Shown here piece after piece: positions 23,618 to 32,233 of a DNA stretch of 45,939 nt. A program made the position numbers and the translations under genes. The notes under the pieces were generated by a model. The model saw only the letters and a program-made list of their open reading frames with translations, had not been told where the DNA came from and made no database searches. The first letter of the stretch is position 1, and every line of letters starts with the position of its first letter. The stretch comes from Bacteroidota bacterium (lineage in GTDB: Bacteria > Bacteroidota > Ignavibacteria > Kapaibacteriales > UBA961), in NCBI GenBank assembly GCA_020852855.1, contig JADZAA010000059.1:1-45939 (forward strand). Reading direction: 5' to 3'.

Positions 23618-26600
23618 TATCCGAAATACTCCTGCAACGATTTAACGCTTACCGTTTCATTCATCATGGAAATCGCACTCAACGATGCGGCCGCTGCGGC
23701 AAGTGTCGTAAAAAACGGCGTTTTGTAACGCATTGCTGTCTGCCCCATTATATATTCGTCGTGCCGTGCATTTTCGCCTATAGGAGTGTTGATGACGATA
23801 TTTATTTCGCCATTTTTAATAAAATCAATAACGCTCGGCCGTCCCTCATAATGTTTGAGTACGTGTTTTGCAGGTATGCCTTGCTCATTGAAGAAATTTG
23901 CCGTGCCGGACGTAGCCCAAATTTCAAAACCGTTTTCGCAGTATCCTCGGGCAATGTACGCGGCGCGCGACGTTTTATCTGTATCGGCGAGTGAAATGAA
24001 CACATTTCCCTTTTGCGGAAGAACTATTCCGGACGAAATATGCGCTTTCAGTAATGCCTTGCCAAAGGAATTATCAATGCCCATTACCTCGCCGGTAGAG
24101 CGCATTTCCGGTCCGAGGAAGACGTTTACGTGCGGAAATTTCACAAATGGAAACACGGATTCCTTTATTGCCACACGCTTTGCCGACAGTGAAAAATCAC
24201 GCATACCAATATCTGCCAAGCGTTCGCCAAGCATCAATCGAGTGGCTGTTTGCGCCAATGGAACTCCGGTGGCCTTAGATACAAAAGGAACGGTACGCGA
24301 GGCGCGCGGATTAACTTCAAGAACGTAAATAGTTCCGCCCTGCATCGCAAATTGAATATTCAGTAATCCCACAACCGACAAAGCCTTTGCAAGCCGCTTC
24401 GTATAATCGGTTATAACGTCAAATTGCTCGTTGGTAATATTATAGGGCGGTAATACGCAAGACGAATCGCCTGAATGTATGCCTGCTTCTTCGATTTGCT
24501 GCATTACTCCACCTATAATTACGCGCTCGCCGTCGGATACTGCATCAACATCAAATTCATAAGCGTTTTCGAGGAATCTGTCTATCAGAACAGGTCGCCC
24601 CGGGAATGCCGAAATTGCACTGCGAATATATTTTCGCAAAGATTGTTCGCGATAGCATATTTGCATAGCGCGCCCACCCAACACATAACTTGGACGCACC
24701 AGCACGGGGTAGCCAATTTGCGCGGCTGTTTCGACCGCTTCATCTTCTTCGGCAGCGGTTCCCCACGGCGGACATGGAATTGCAAGATCCCTAAGCAATG
24801 CGCCGAAGCGTTTTCTGTCTTCGGCAAGGTCAATTCCTTCCGGTGAAGTTCCAAGCAACGGAACGCCTGCTTGTTTTAACTGATTAGCCAATTTAAGCGG
24901 TGTCTGCCCGCCGAATGTTACTATTACGCCGTCCGGCCGTTCAACGTCTATTACGTTCATAACGTCCTCGAACGTAAGCGGTTCAAAATACAATTTATCG
25001 GTAGTATCGTAATCGGTTGATACAGTTTCCGGATTGCAATTTATCATAATTGCCTCCCAGCCTGCAGCTTTTGCGGCAAAAACGCTTTGTACGCAACAAT
25101 AATCGAACTCGATTCCCTGTCCTATACGGTTCGGGCCGCTGCCAAGTATTATTACTTTACGCCGCGACGAACGAACAGCTTCGGTTTCTGTTTCATAAGT
25201 AGAATAATGATAAGGCGTTTCAGAAGCAAATTCGGCTGCACAAGTATCAACCGTCTTAAATACCGGCAGTATGCCGTTGGTTTTTCTGTAGTTAAAAACT
25301 TCATTTTCAGTTATTCCGAGTATTATTGCTAACTGAACGTCGGAAAAGCCGAGCCTTTTAAAATTACGCATACTATCTGCACCGAGCCGCTCAAGCCTTT
25401 CGTCTGCATTTGGAATTTCTGCCGCTTTTTCGATTGCAGCTTTACCGGCAACGGTAATTTCGCGGCATTGCTCGATAAACCATGCGTCGTATTTCGTTAA
25501 TCGATATATTTCTTCGGTATCCATATCCGTCATCAAAGCGTCGAACAAATCGAAAATTGAGCCTGAATGACGTTTGCTAAGTCGCGAACGCAAATAATTC
25601 ATATCCAGAGAATCGGCATAGCCCGGTGCAACATATTCCGGGCGGTCGAAACCGAATCCATAACGATTTTTCTCTAAACTTCTTATCGCTTTTTGCAATG
25701 CTTCTTTGAATGTGCGCCCGAAAGCCATTGCCTCGCCTACCGATTTCATCTGTACGCCGAGACTATCCTCAACCCCGCTGAATTTTTCAAAATCCCAGCG
25801 AGGAATTTTCACAACAACGTAGTCAATGGAAGGTTCAAAACAAGCGGGCGTTTTTTGGGTAATATCGTTCAGTATTTCGTCTAATGTAAATCCGACGGCA
25901 AGCTTTGCGGCTATTTTTGCAATCGGGAATCCGGTTGCTTTCGAGGCGAGTGCAGAGCTGCGCGAAACTCGCGGATTCATCTCGATAACAATCATTCGTC
26001 CGTCATCGGGATTCATCGCAAATTGTACATTCGACCCGCCTGTTTCAACTCCTATTTCACGCATAATCCGCAACGCCGCATCGCGCATACGCTGATATTC
26101 ACGGTCGGTAAGGGTTTGAGCCGGTGCAACCGTTATAGAATCGCCCGTATGAACGCCCATCGGATCGAAATTTTCAATGGAGCAAACTATCACGCAATTA
26201 TCCATCGTATCGCGCATCACTTCCAGCTCAAATTCCTTCCAGCCTATAATTGACTCCTCAATCAACACGCGCCCGACAGGACTTGCCGTAAGTCCGGCGC
26301 GAAGCAATTCAGCGTATTCCTCCATATTATAGGCGATTCCTCCCCCCGAACCGCCCATAGTAAACGACGGTCGAATAATAGCCGGAAAACCTACACTGTC
26401 AATGACTTGCATTCCTTCGTCAAATTCGTGTGCAAATCCTCCTTTGGGCATATCCAAGCCGCAGCGACGCATTGCTTCAAGAAAAAGCCGTCTGTCCTCG
26501 GCCATACGAATCGATGCAGGCTTCGAGCCTATAAGTTCAACGTCGTACTTTTCTAAAATTCCGCGCTCGTATAGTTCCATAGCCGCATTTAAAGCCACTT

Positions 26601-26877
26601 GTCCGCCCATAGTAGGCAAAATCGCGTCGGGCTTTTCTTTGGCTATTATCGCTTCTATAAACTCCGGTGTAATCGGCTCTATGTATGTTGCGTCGGCTAT
26701 ATGAGGGTCAGTCATTATAGTAGCCGGGTTTGAGTTAATCAGTATAACGCGAAAACCCTCCTCGCGGAGAGCCTTGCAAGCTTGAACGCCACTATAATCG
26801 AACTCACATGCTTGACCAATAACTATCGGACCGCTGCCGATAACTAATATCGAAGAAATATCGTTGCGTTTAGGCAT
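23617..26877 (-). CDS. carB: Carbamoyl-phosphate synthase large subunit
   Basis: Makes carbamoyl phosphate from bicarbonate, ammonia (delivered from CarA) and two ATP, for pyrimidine and arginine synthesis. The 1086 residues are full length. It has two homologous ATP-grasp halves: [17 protein letters not shown] near 14 and its counterpart [15 protein letters not shown] near 577. ATP-grasp signatures include [27 protein letters not shown] and [20 protein letters not shown]-terminal MGS-like allosteric domain (about 940-1070) follows. CarA is not in the window, so the subunits are unlinked here. Confidence 0.98.
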   Translation of the reverse strand: MPKRNDISSILVIGSGPIVIGQACEFDYSGVQACKALREEGFRVILINSNPATIMTDPHIADATYIEPITPEFIEAIIAKEKPDAILPTMGGQVALNAAMELYERGILEKYDVELIGSKPASIRMAEDRRLFLEAMRRCGLDMPKGGFAHEFDEGMQVIDSVGFPAIIRPSFTMGGSGGGIAYNMEEYAELLRAGLTASPVGRVLIEESIIGWKEFELEVMRDTMDNCVIVCSIENFDPMGVHTGDSITVAPAQTLTDREYQRMRDAALRIMREIGVETGGSNVQFAMNPDDGRMIVIEMNPRVSRSSALASKATGFPIAKIAAKLAVGFTLDEILNDITQKTPACFEPSIDYVVVKIPRWDFEKFSGVEDSLGVQMKSVGEAMAFGRTFKEALQKAIRSLEKNRYGFGFDRPEYVAPGYADSLDMNYLRSRLSKRHSGSIFDLFDALMTDMDTEEIYRLTKYDAWFIEQCREITVAGKAAIEKAAEIPNADERLERLGADSMRNFKRLGFSDVQLAIILGITENEVFNYRKTNGILPVFKTVDTCAAEFASETPYHYSTYETETEAVRSSRRKVIILGSGPNRIGQGIEFDYCCVQSVFAAKAAGWEAIMINCNPETVSTDYDTTDKLYFEPLTFEDVMNVIDVERPDGVIVTFGGQTPLKLANQLKQAGVPLLGTSPEGIDLAEDRKRFGALLRDLAIPCPPWGTAAEEDEAVETAAQIGYPVLVRPSYVLGGRAMQICYREQSLRKYIRSAISAFPGRPVLIDRFLENAYEFDVDAVSDGERVIIGGVMQQIEEAGIHSGDSSCVLPPYNITNEQFDVITDYTKRLAKALSVVGLLNIQFAMQGGTIYVLEVNPRASRTVPFVSKATGVPLAQTATRLMLGERLADIGMRDFSLSAKRVAIKESVFPFVKFPHVNVFLGPEMRSTGEVMGIDNSFGKALLKAHISSGIVLPQKGNVFISLADTDKTSRAAYIARGYCENGFEIWATSGTANFFNEQGIPAKHVLKHYEGRPSVIDFIKNGEINIVINTPIGENARHDEYIMGQTAMRYKTPFFTTLAAAAASLSAISMMNETVSVKSLQEYFG

Positions 26878-27266
26878 GAATCAGGCGGGAAATTTTATGT
26901 GAAATCATTACACAAATCTTCACTACTCGCTGCAAAATTACGGAAAACAGTCGACGCGCAAATTCGGGAACTCTACTTCTTATGCTTTTACCGCATTATT
27001 GTTGATAACACCCTAAATTATTTTTTAACAATTCGCTTATCCCATTTGAAGTATCCGACAGCCCGTTCAGATTATTTTCATGTATTATATTGTTTGTTTT
27101 GAATTTGAGTTTTTTATTCATTTTTTGTTTTTGCAATAACGGCAAATAAAACAGTAAAAAAAACGAATTTTTATTGTAATAAAATAGTAAGGTTACCCGT
27201 AAACTGCACAGTTTCGTCATTTTTGCGTAATTTTCGCATTACGACCTATTCCATTCTTTGTGAAAA
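26878..27266. other. 389-bp AT-rich divergent intergenic region between carB and rodZ-like gene
   Basis: No ORF or RNA gene is convincing here. It holds the candidate carB promoter (26933-26962), a very A/T-rich middle part (about 27090-27180) and two small dyads close to the rodZ-like start. These are AAACTG/CAGTTT (27201-27214) and CGTAAT/ATTACG (27226-27243). CATTTTTG at 27219-27226 is a one-mismatch -7 element for the rodZ-like gene. Confidence 0.5.
26933..26962 (-). promoter_or_regulatory. Candidate promoter of carB-prmC
   Basis: On the minus strand, TAATTTTG (26933-26940) matches TAnnTTTG, with TTTG (26959-26962) 18 bases further upstream. This is the best-spaced of the candidates. It lies 55 bp before the carB ATG. 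Confidence 0.45.
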
Positions 27267-28454
27267 ATGACACCGCTAAGCCAAGAATTAATAAAAAGGC
27301 GCGAAGAGCGTTGCTGGACAATCGAAGACGTTTCAGCAAAAACAAGAATCCGTGTTCATATTCTCGAATCAATAGAACAAGGGAATTACAATACTTTGCC
27401 GGCAGCGTATGTACGCTCGTATCTGAAAATTTATTCGCAGCTTGTCGGAATATCCGATGACGAAATGATAGTTCTATGGAACGAATCCGTTCCCGCACCA
27501 CCTCTTGAGCAAACAAGTTATACATCGTCGCAAAATAACGGCGAACATGCAAACCCGACTCTGTTAAACGGAAAAAACGTAAAAGTTTCGCAACCATTGG
27601 TAGCCACGATAGTTTATTCGGCCGTTGCTCTATTTATAGGTGTTTTGGTGTATTATTTCTTATTTCGAGAGGAACCCTCACCCACTTTATCACTACGGCC
27701 GGGCGAACTGGCCGACACTTCTAACATCACCGACGATACCCAGTCAAAAGGCAATGGAATGTTATCATATTTCAACAACGCATTTCCTGCTGACAGCATA
27801 ATACTCGAGGCACATGCCTCGGATACAGCTTGGATAACAATCAATATGGACGGACAGCGAAGCCAGCAAATAACATTAACGCCGACTCAACAATTCCGCT
27901 GGGCCGCAAAAGAATACTTTATTTTATCGCTCGGTAATTCGGGATCAATAAACTTGAAGCGAAACGGCCAAGAGCTTCAAAAATTCGGCCAAAAAGGCAC
28001 CATTGTTCGCCAAGTTAAAATTACCGAAAAAGAAGTTGTCGCTTCTTCCGAACCTTACAGCCCCCCCGCGCCGGTTGCCTCACAGAAAACCGCAGCAACG
28101 CAAGGCTCGCCGCAGAAGCAGGCTCAAAATACCAACGTTGCCTCACAGAAAACCGCAGCAACGCAAGCAAGCACGACAAACAGCCGGGCAGCCGATTCTC
28201 ACATTATTAAAAGCAAGCCCAAACCTCCGACCAAGCCGCAAGTAAAAAAACAAACGGTTGCTGCACGTAAAAACGTGAAACAAAAGCAAAAAGTTCCGCA
28301 ACCGGCATTGCAAAGAATACTGCGGAATGCTTCACGAGAGAACAAAAAGCAACCTACCGTAATAACACCGGTTATTCCCGTTCCGGCGTCGCAAAGTCCG
28401 TCGCAATATCGCCCGCAACCGATTCGCCCTATTGATAAAAAGAGCGACGAATAA
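27267..28454 (+). CDS. RodZ-like membrane protein with N-terminal HTH
   Basis: 395 residues. A cytoplasmic HTH of the RodZ type (about 4-72; RREERCWTIEDVSAKTRI, then YVRSYLKIYSQLVG) is followed by one membrane helix (about 109-133). A periplasmic DUF4115-type beta domain (about 176-253; SDTAWITINMDGQ, FRWAAKEYFILSLGN) comes next. A Lys/Gln/Pro-rich disordered tail (about 260-395) completes it. RodZ links MreB to the cell-wall elongation machinery; no mre genes are nearby, so this role is inferred. The tail contains two identical copies of a 31-bp segment coding VASQKTAATQ. RodZ tails are usually shorter and less basic. Confidence 0.8.
   Translation: MTPLSQELIKRREERCWTIEDVSAKTRIRVHILESIEQGNYNTLPAAYVRSYLKIYSQLVGISDDEMIVLWNESVPAPPLEQTSYTSSQNNGEHANPTLLNGKNVKVSQPLVATIVYSAVALFIGVLVYYFLFREEPSPTLSLRPGELADTSNITDDTQSKGNGMLSYFNNAFPADSIILEAHASDTAWITINMDGQRSQQITLTPTQQFRWAAKEYFILSLGNSGSINLKRNGQELQKFGQKGTIVRQVKITEKEVVASSEPYSPPAPVASQKTAATQGSPQKQAQNTNVASQKTAATQASTTNSRAADSHIIKSKPKPPTKPQVKKQTVAARKNVKQKQKVPQPALQRILRNASRENKKQPTVITPVIPVPASQSPSQYRPQPIRPIDKKSDE
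28074..28167. repeat. 31-bp direct repeat in the rodZ-like tail
   Basis: Identical 31-bp copies lie at 28074-28104 and 28137-28167, 63 bp (21 codons) apart and in frame. Each codes VASQKTAATQ. Recombination between them would remove 21 residues without a frameshift. Confidence 0.9.
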
Positions 28455-28544
28455 TTACTTGTGCCAACGCTTGCAACAAATTGATTTTGAAAAGGATAAT
28501 CGGTTAATAAGAAATTTTGCCAATACAATAATCCTTTATGTTTT

Positions 28545-30404
28545 ATGAGTAATATAATTCCTGTTCGCGAATTGTTTCGTAATCCGGCAGTCCGCAGCTT
28601 TATTGTTTCGCCCGACGGCAATCGGCTTGCTTTCCTGAAAAACACAAATAACAGAATGACATTGCATATCCGCAATAGCGACGGTTCCGGCGAGCGAATG
28701 CTTACACCGCCCGGCGAGCGCGACATAGCATCGTTTTTCTGGGGTAACGAGGATGTAGTTCTTTTTATACAGGATTCCGGCGGCGATGAAAATTACCATA
28801 TCTACTCGGTTTCAATCAAAAGCGGCGAAATACAAGATTTAACACCTTTTGCAGATGCTCGTACACTGCCGGAGAAACGCTCGTACACAGATTTTAATAA
28901 ATTTATAGTAACAAGCAATAAACGCTCACCGGCTGTTATGGATTTATATTCTCTGGATTGTGTTTCGGGTGTAATGAATTTACTATACGAAAACAACAAT
29001 GGATTCATCGGCTTTGGAACCGATTATCTCGACGTTGTGCGCCTTGCTTTTTCCAACGATGGCGTAAGAACATCGGTTTTCCACCGTAATAATGCAAGCG
29101 AAGAATTTACACCGCTTTTTACTCCCGACGGCGCAAACGAAAAATTCGGCATCTTTGGATTTGCGGCGGATAATCGCCATATCTATGCAGGTGCAAACAA
29201 TGGACACGACAAATCCGGCATTTATCTGTTCGATACCGAAACAGCGCAATTTACTGAAGAAATTTACTATGACAATGAATTTGACGTGGCCTTGGATATG
29301 CCAAATTTGGGCGGGCTTCGCTTTTCTCGTAAAAATAAGAAACCTGTTATAATTCAATATCAGCGCGATTATCCTGTCGCAATTGCTCTCGATACGTATT
29401 GGGGCGATATGTATAGAGAAGTAGAGCGTCGAATTGCCGAACCTCGCATAGATATCGTGCATACGTCATGCAATACCGACGAAACGTTGTTTACTTTCGC
29501 CGTTTCTTCTGATTCGCATACGGACGATGAATATCTTTACGATGCAACTACCAAACAATTAGCTCTTTTGGTCAGGCAATCGGAACATTTGTCACGTATA
29601 AAAATGGCAAAGATGTTGCCCGTAAATTATAAATCACGCGACGGCAGAAAAATTTCTGCTTATCTGACATTGCCGAGCGACAAAGAGCCGAACAATCTTC
29701 CGGCAATAATTCATCCGCACGGCGGACCAAATCATGTGCGCGATGTATGGGGTTGGAACGCACTCGCTCAATTTCTTGCAAATCGCGGCTATGCGGTTTT
29801 GCAACCAAATTATCGCGGATCCGACGGATACGGCAAAGAGTTTTTCGAAATATGCTTTAAGCAGTGGGGACGCACAATGCAGGACGATTTAACCGACGGC
29901 GCAATATGGCTTGTAGAACAAGGAATCGCCGATGAAAATCGAATAGGTATTATGGGAGGAAGTTACGGCGGATACGCCACGCTCGCCGGCGTTACTTTCA
30001 CACCGGACATTTATTGTTGCGGTATCAGTATCGTAGGCCCAAGCAATTTATTTACATTTCTCAACTCTATTCCTCCGTATTGGGAGCCTTTGCGTCAAGC
30101 TATGTATGAGCGCATCGGACATCTCGAAAACGACAAAGAATTGCTTTACAATGCTTCTCCTTTGTTTTTTGCAGACAATATTCGCGTTCCTATGCTCATA
30201 GCGCAAGGGGCAAACGACCCGCGTGTAAAGCAAGCCGAATCCGAGCAAATCGTTGCAAAATTGCGCGAAAACGACAAATATGTCGAGTATATATTGAAAG
30301 AAAACGAAGGGCATGGCTTCCATAACGAGGAAAACAGATTTGAACTTTACGAAGCAGTCGAACGTTTTCTTGCCAAATTTCTCGGCGGATATTCCGCTAC
30401 TTAA
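28545..30404 (+). CDS. S9 family (prolyl oligopeptidase-like) serine peptidase
   Basis: 619 residues: an N-terminal beta-propeller (about 10-360) that gates access, then an alpha/beta-hydrolase domain (about 370-619). The catalytic triad is S473 in GGSYGGY, D558 in QGANDPR and H590 in NEGHGF. The oxyanion region HPHGGPN near 391 is also present. The pattern fits acylaminoacyl-peptidase or S9C enzymes. There is no signal peptide, so it is probably cytoplasmic and processes short peptides. No Shine-Dalgarno precedes the ATG. The last 8 bp overlap the 3' end of the broken glycosylase gene on the other strand. Confidence 0.92.
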   Translation: MSNIIPVRELFRNPAVRSFIVSPDGNRLAFLKNTNNRMTLHIRNSDGSGERMLTPPGERDIASFFWGNEDVVLFIQDSGGDENYHIYSVSIKSGEIQDLTPFADARTLPEKRSYTDFNKFIVTSNKRSPAVMDLYSLDCVSGVMNLLYENNNGFIGFGTDYLDVVRLAFSNDGVRTSVFHRNNASEEFTPLFTPDGANEKFGIFGFAADNRHIYAGANNGHDKSGIYLFDTETAQFTEEIYYDNEFDVALDMPNLGGLRFSRKNKKPVIIQYQRDYPVAIALDTYWGDMYREVERRIAEPRIDIVHTSCNTDETLFTFAVSSDSHTDDEYLYDATTKQLALLVRQSEHLSRIKMAKMLPVNYKSRDGRKISAYLTLPSDKEPNNLPAIIHPHGGPNHVRDVWGWNALAQFLANRGYAVLQPNYRGSDGYGKEFFEICFKQWGRTMQDDLTDGAIWLVEQGIADENRIGIMGGSYGGYATLAGVTFTPDIYCCGISIVGPSNLFTFLNSIPPYWEPLRQAMYERIGHLENDKELLYNASPLFFADNIRVPMLIAQGANDPRVKQAESEQIVAKLRENDKYVEYILKENEGHGFHNEENRFELYEAVERFLAKFLGGYSAT

Positions 30405-31134
30405 CGCGCATCATATTTTTATTTGCACTGCATTCCCCGGACACGTAAGCCGAAGACTCGTCAAAAAATCGCAGCGGTAATTCTGAATATCTGCTAATCC
30501 CAATTCGCGGCGGTACACCTATTTGGGGCGTATCAGCTGGAAGTTTTGCAATGAATAATTTCGACATACAAAGCGATATACCGTCGCTTTTGTCGACATA
30601 CAAAGCGATATACCGTCGCTTTTGTCGGTTATACCGAAAGCACGCGCCAATTTACCCGGCCCGCGGCACGATTCTGTTTCTTTACAATTTATGCCGCGCC
30701 GCGCACTCACTACTTCTATATCTGTAATAGGCTCGGCCGAACGCAATAAAACGGTGCTTTCTACACCTTGCGTTTCAGTAACTGCATTTATACAATAATG
30801 CACACCATAATAAATTCTGATACACATAAAGAGCTCCGCCGTCGGCAAACATAGACCGGTTTCGTTTATTTCTCCCTTTGGCAGAAGGTGAAGCTGCGTC
30901 GCCTACTGAAAGATAAGCCTCTGTTTCCATTATTTGTCCGGCGATTATGCAACCGTCCGACCGCAAATATATCAAAAGGGCACCAATCAATTCCCGCGCT
31001 ACGGTTTCAGGATTTCTTTGGTAGAATTTTTGCGGCAAAATATATTTTTTCAATCTGTATTGCAATAACGGCATATTATTTTGACCGTTAAAAATCTCTG
31101 TTATGCCTGAAAATTCCAATAAATCGTTTTTCAC
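30397..31134 (-). pseudogene. 3-methyladenine DNA glycosylase (AAG/MPG family), interrupted by two indels
   Basis: Three segments in two frames rebuild one AAG-type glycosylase. Segment 1 (31134 to about 30817) holds the catalytic IMETEAY and RNKRNRSMF ... ALYVY. Segment 2 (about 30817 to 30593) holds IYYGVHYCINAVT, VLLRSAEPI and GPGKLARAFGI, but in another frame. Segment 3 (about 30593 to 30397) holds the family C-terminus PPRIGI and AYVSGE, back in frame 1. The first shift looks like one extra base near 30817 (between VYQ and IYYG). The second is a perfect 32-bp tandem duplication. The two sum to 33 bp, so the frame is restored at the end. AAG enzymes excise alkylated purines. Either this is a pseudogene or the assembly is wrong here. 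Confidence 0.88.
30561..30624. repeat. Perfect 32-bp tandem duplication inside the glycosylase gene
   Basis: Copies lie at 30561-30592 and 30593-30624, identical and adjacent. The unit codes the DKSDGISLCMS segment twice. 32 is not a multiple of 3, so it shifts the frame. Removing one copy joins GITDKSDGISLCMS directly to KLFIAKLPAD, as expected for the family. Confidence 0.97.
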
Positions 31135-31146
31135 GTAGAGTTATCG

Positions 31147-31154
31147 TATTTTTG
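31147..31154 (+). promoter_or_regulatory. Candidate -7 element upstream of dusB
   Basis: TATTTTTG matches TAnnTTTG, 53 bp before the dusB ATG. At the -33 position (16 bases upstream) the sequence is TTT rather than TTG. It lies in the short gap between divergent dusB and the glycosylase gene. Confidence 0.35.
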
Positions 31155-31206
31155 CTTGATATTTTGAAAAAACAATCGAAAACAGCGCGATTTTACATCA
31201 ATTTCA

Positions 31207-32226
31207 ATGGCCGCAGAACTTAATATCGGCAATATAACCGTTCAAAACGGAGTTTTGCTTGCTCCGATGGAAGACGTTACCGACCTCCCCTTTCGCGTAA
31301 TTTGCAAACGCATGGGTGCCGATATTGTCTATACCGAGTTTATATCTTCCGACGGGCTGATTCGCGATGCACGACGTTCGATGGAAAAATTACGACTATC
31401 CGACGAAGAACATCCTGTGGCGATTCAGATTTTCGGCGGCGACATAGAAGTAATGCGCGAGGCCGCCCGACGTGCAGAAGAGTCGCGACCCGATTTTCTT
31501 GATATAAATTGCGGTTGCTGGGTGAAAAATGTAGTTGCACGAAACGCAGGTGCAGCTCTGCTCAAAGACCCGCCGGCAATGGCCGCAATGACGCGAGAAT
31601 TGGTTAAAACCGTTAACTTGCCCGTTACGGTAAAAACACGATTAGGCTGGGATACGCGCAATATCGTTATTGTAGAAGCAGCAAAGATGTTGCAAGATGC
31701 CGGTGCTACCGCTCTGACAATACATTGCCGTACACGCGATATGGGACATTCCGGTATTGCCGATTGGAGTTGGATATCGCGTATTAAAAACGCTGTTTCA
31801 ATACCCGTAATTCTGAACGGGGACGTAGAAACACCCGAAGACGCGGCACGGGCTTTTGCCGAAACAGGATGCGACGGCGTAATGATAGGACGCGCTACTA
31901 TTGGTAATCCATTCATTTTTCGTCGCGCAAAAACACTTCTGAACACCGGAATACTCGCACCCGAACCGACAGCCAACGAACGAATAAATGTATGCCTTGA
32001 ACATTTACGCGAACAACTCCGTTGGAAAACGGAACGTCGTGCCGTACTTGAATTTAGGAAATTTTACGCAGGTTATCTGCGAGGCTTGCCGTATGCTTCC
32101 GCCGTAAAACAAGACGTTCAACAGTACGAATCTTTTGCACAAGTAGAAGACCGTATGCTTCGCTACAAAGAATTCTTGACGGAATATACGTCCGAGCAAA
32201 TATGCGACACAACCGTGCGCCAATAA
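31207..32226 (+). CDS. dusB: tRNA-dihydrouridine synthase
   Basis: An FMN enzyme that reduces uridine to dihydrouridine in the tRNA D-loop. 339 residues: APMEDVTDLPFR (19-30), YTEFISSDGL (42-51), QIFGGD (74-79), K143 in VKTRLGWD, H173 in TIHCRTRDMGHSG, NGDVETPEDA and GVMIGRATIGNPFIF. The active-site segment reads NCGCWVKNV (101-109). Most Dus proteins have GCP with the catalytic Cys followed by Pro; here C104 is kept and Trp replaces Pro. Function should be retained. It is 7 bp upstream of tilS, so cotranscription of the two tRNA-modification genes is likely. Confidence 0.94.
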   Translation: MAAELNIGNITVQNGVLLAPMEDVTDLPFRVICKRMGADIVYTEFISSDGLIRDARRSMEKLRLSDEEHPVAIQIFGGDIEVMREAARRAEESRPDFLDINCGCWVKNVVARNAGAALLKDPPAMAAMTRELVKTVNLPVTVKTRLGWDTRNIVIVEAAKMLQDAGATALTIHCRTRDMGHSGIADWSWISRIKNAVSIPVILNGDVETPEDAARAFAETGCDGVMIGRATIGNPFIFRRAKTLLNTGILAPEPTANERINVCLEHLREQLRWKTERRAVLEFRKFYAGYLRGLPYASAVKQDVQQYESFAQVEDRMLRYKEFLTEYTSEQICDTTVRQ

Positions 32227-32233
32227 TAATTCT

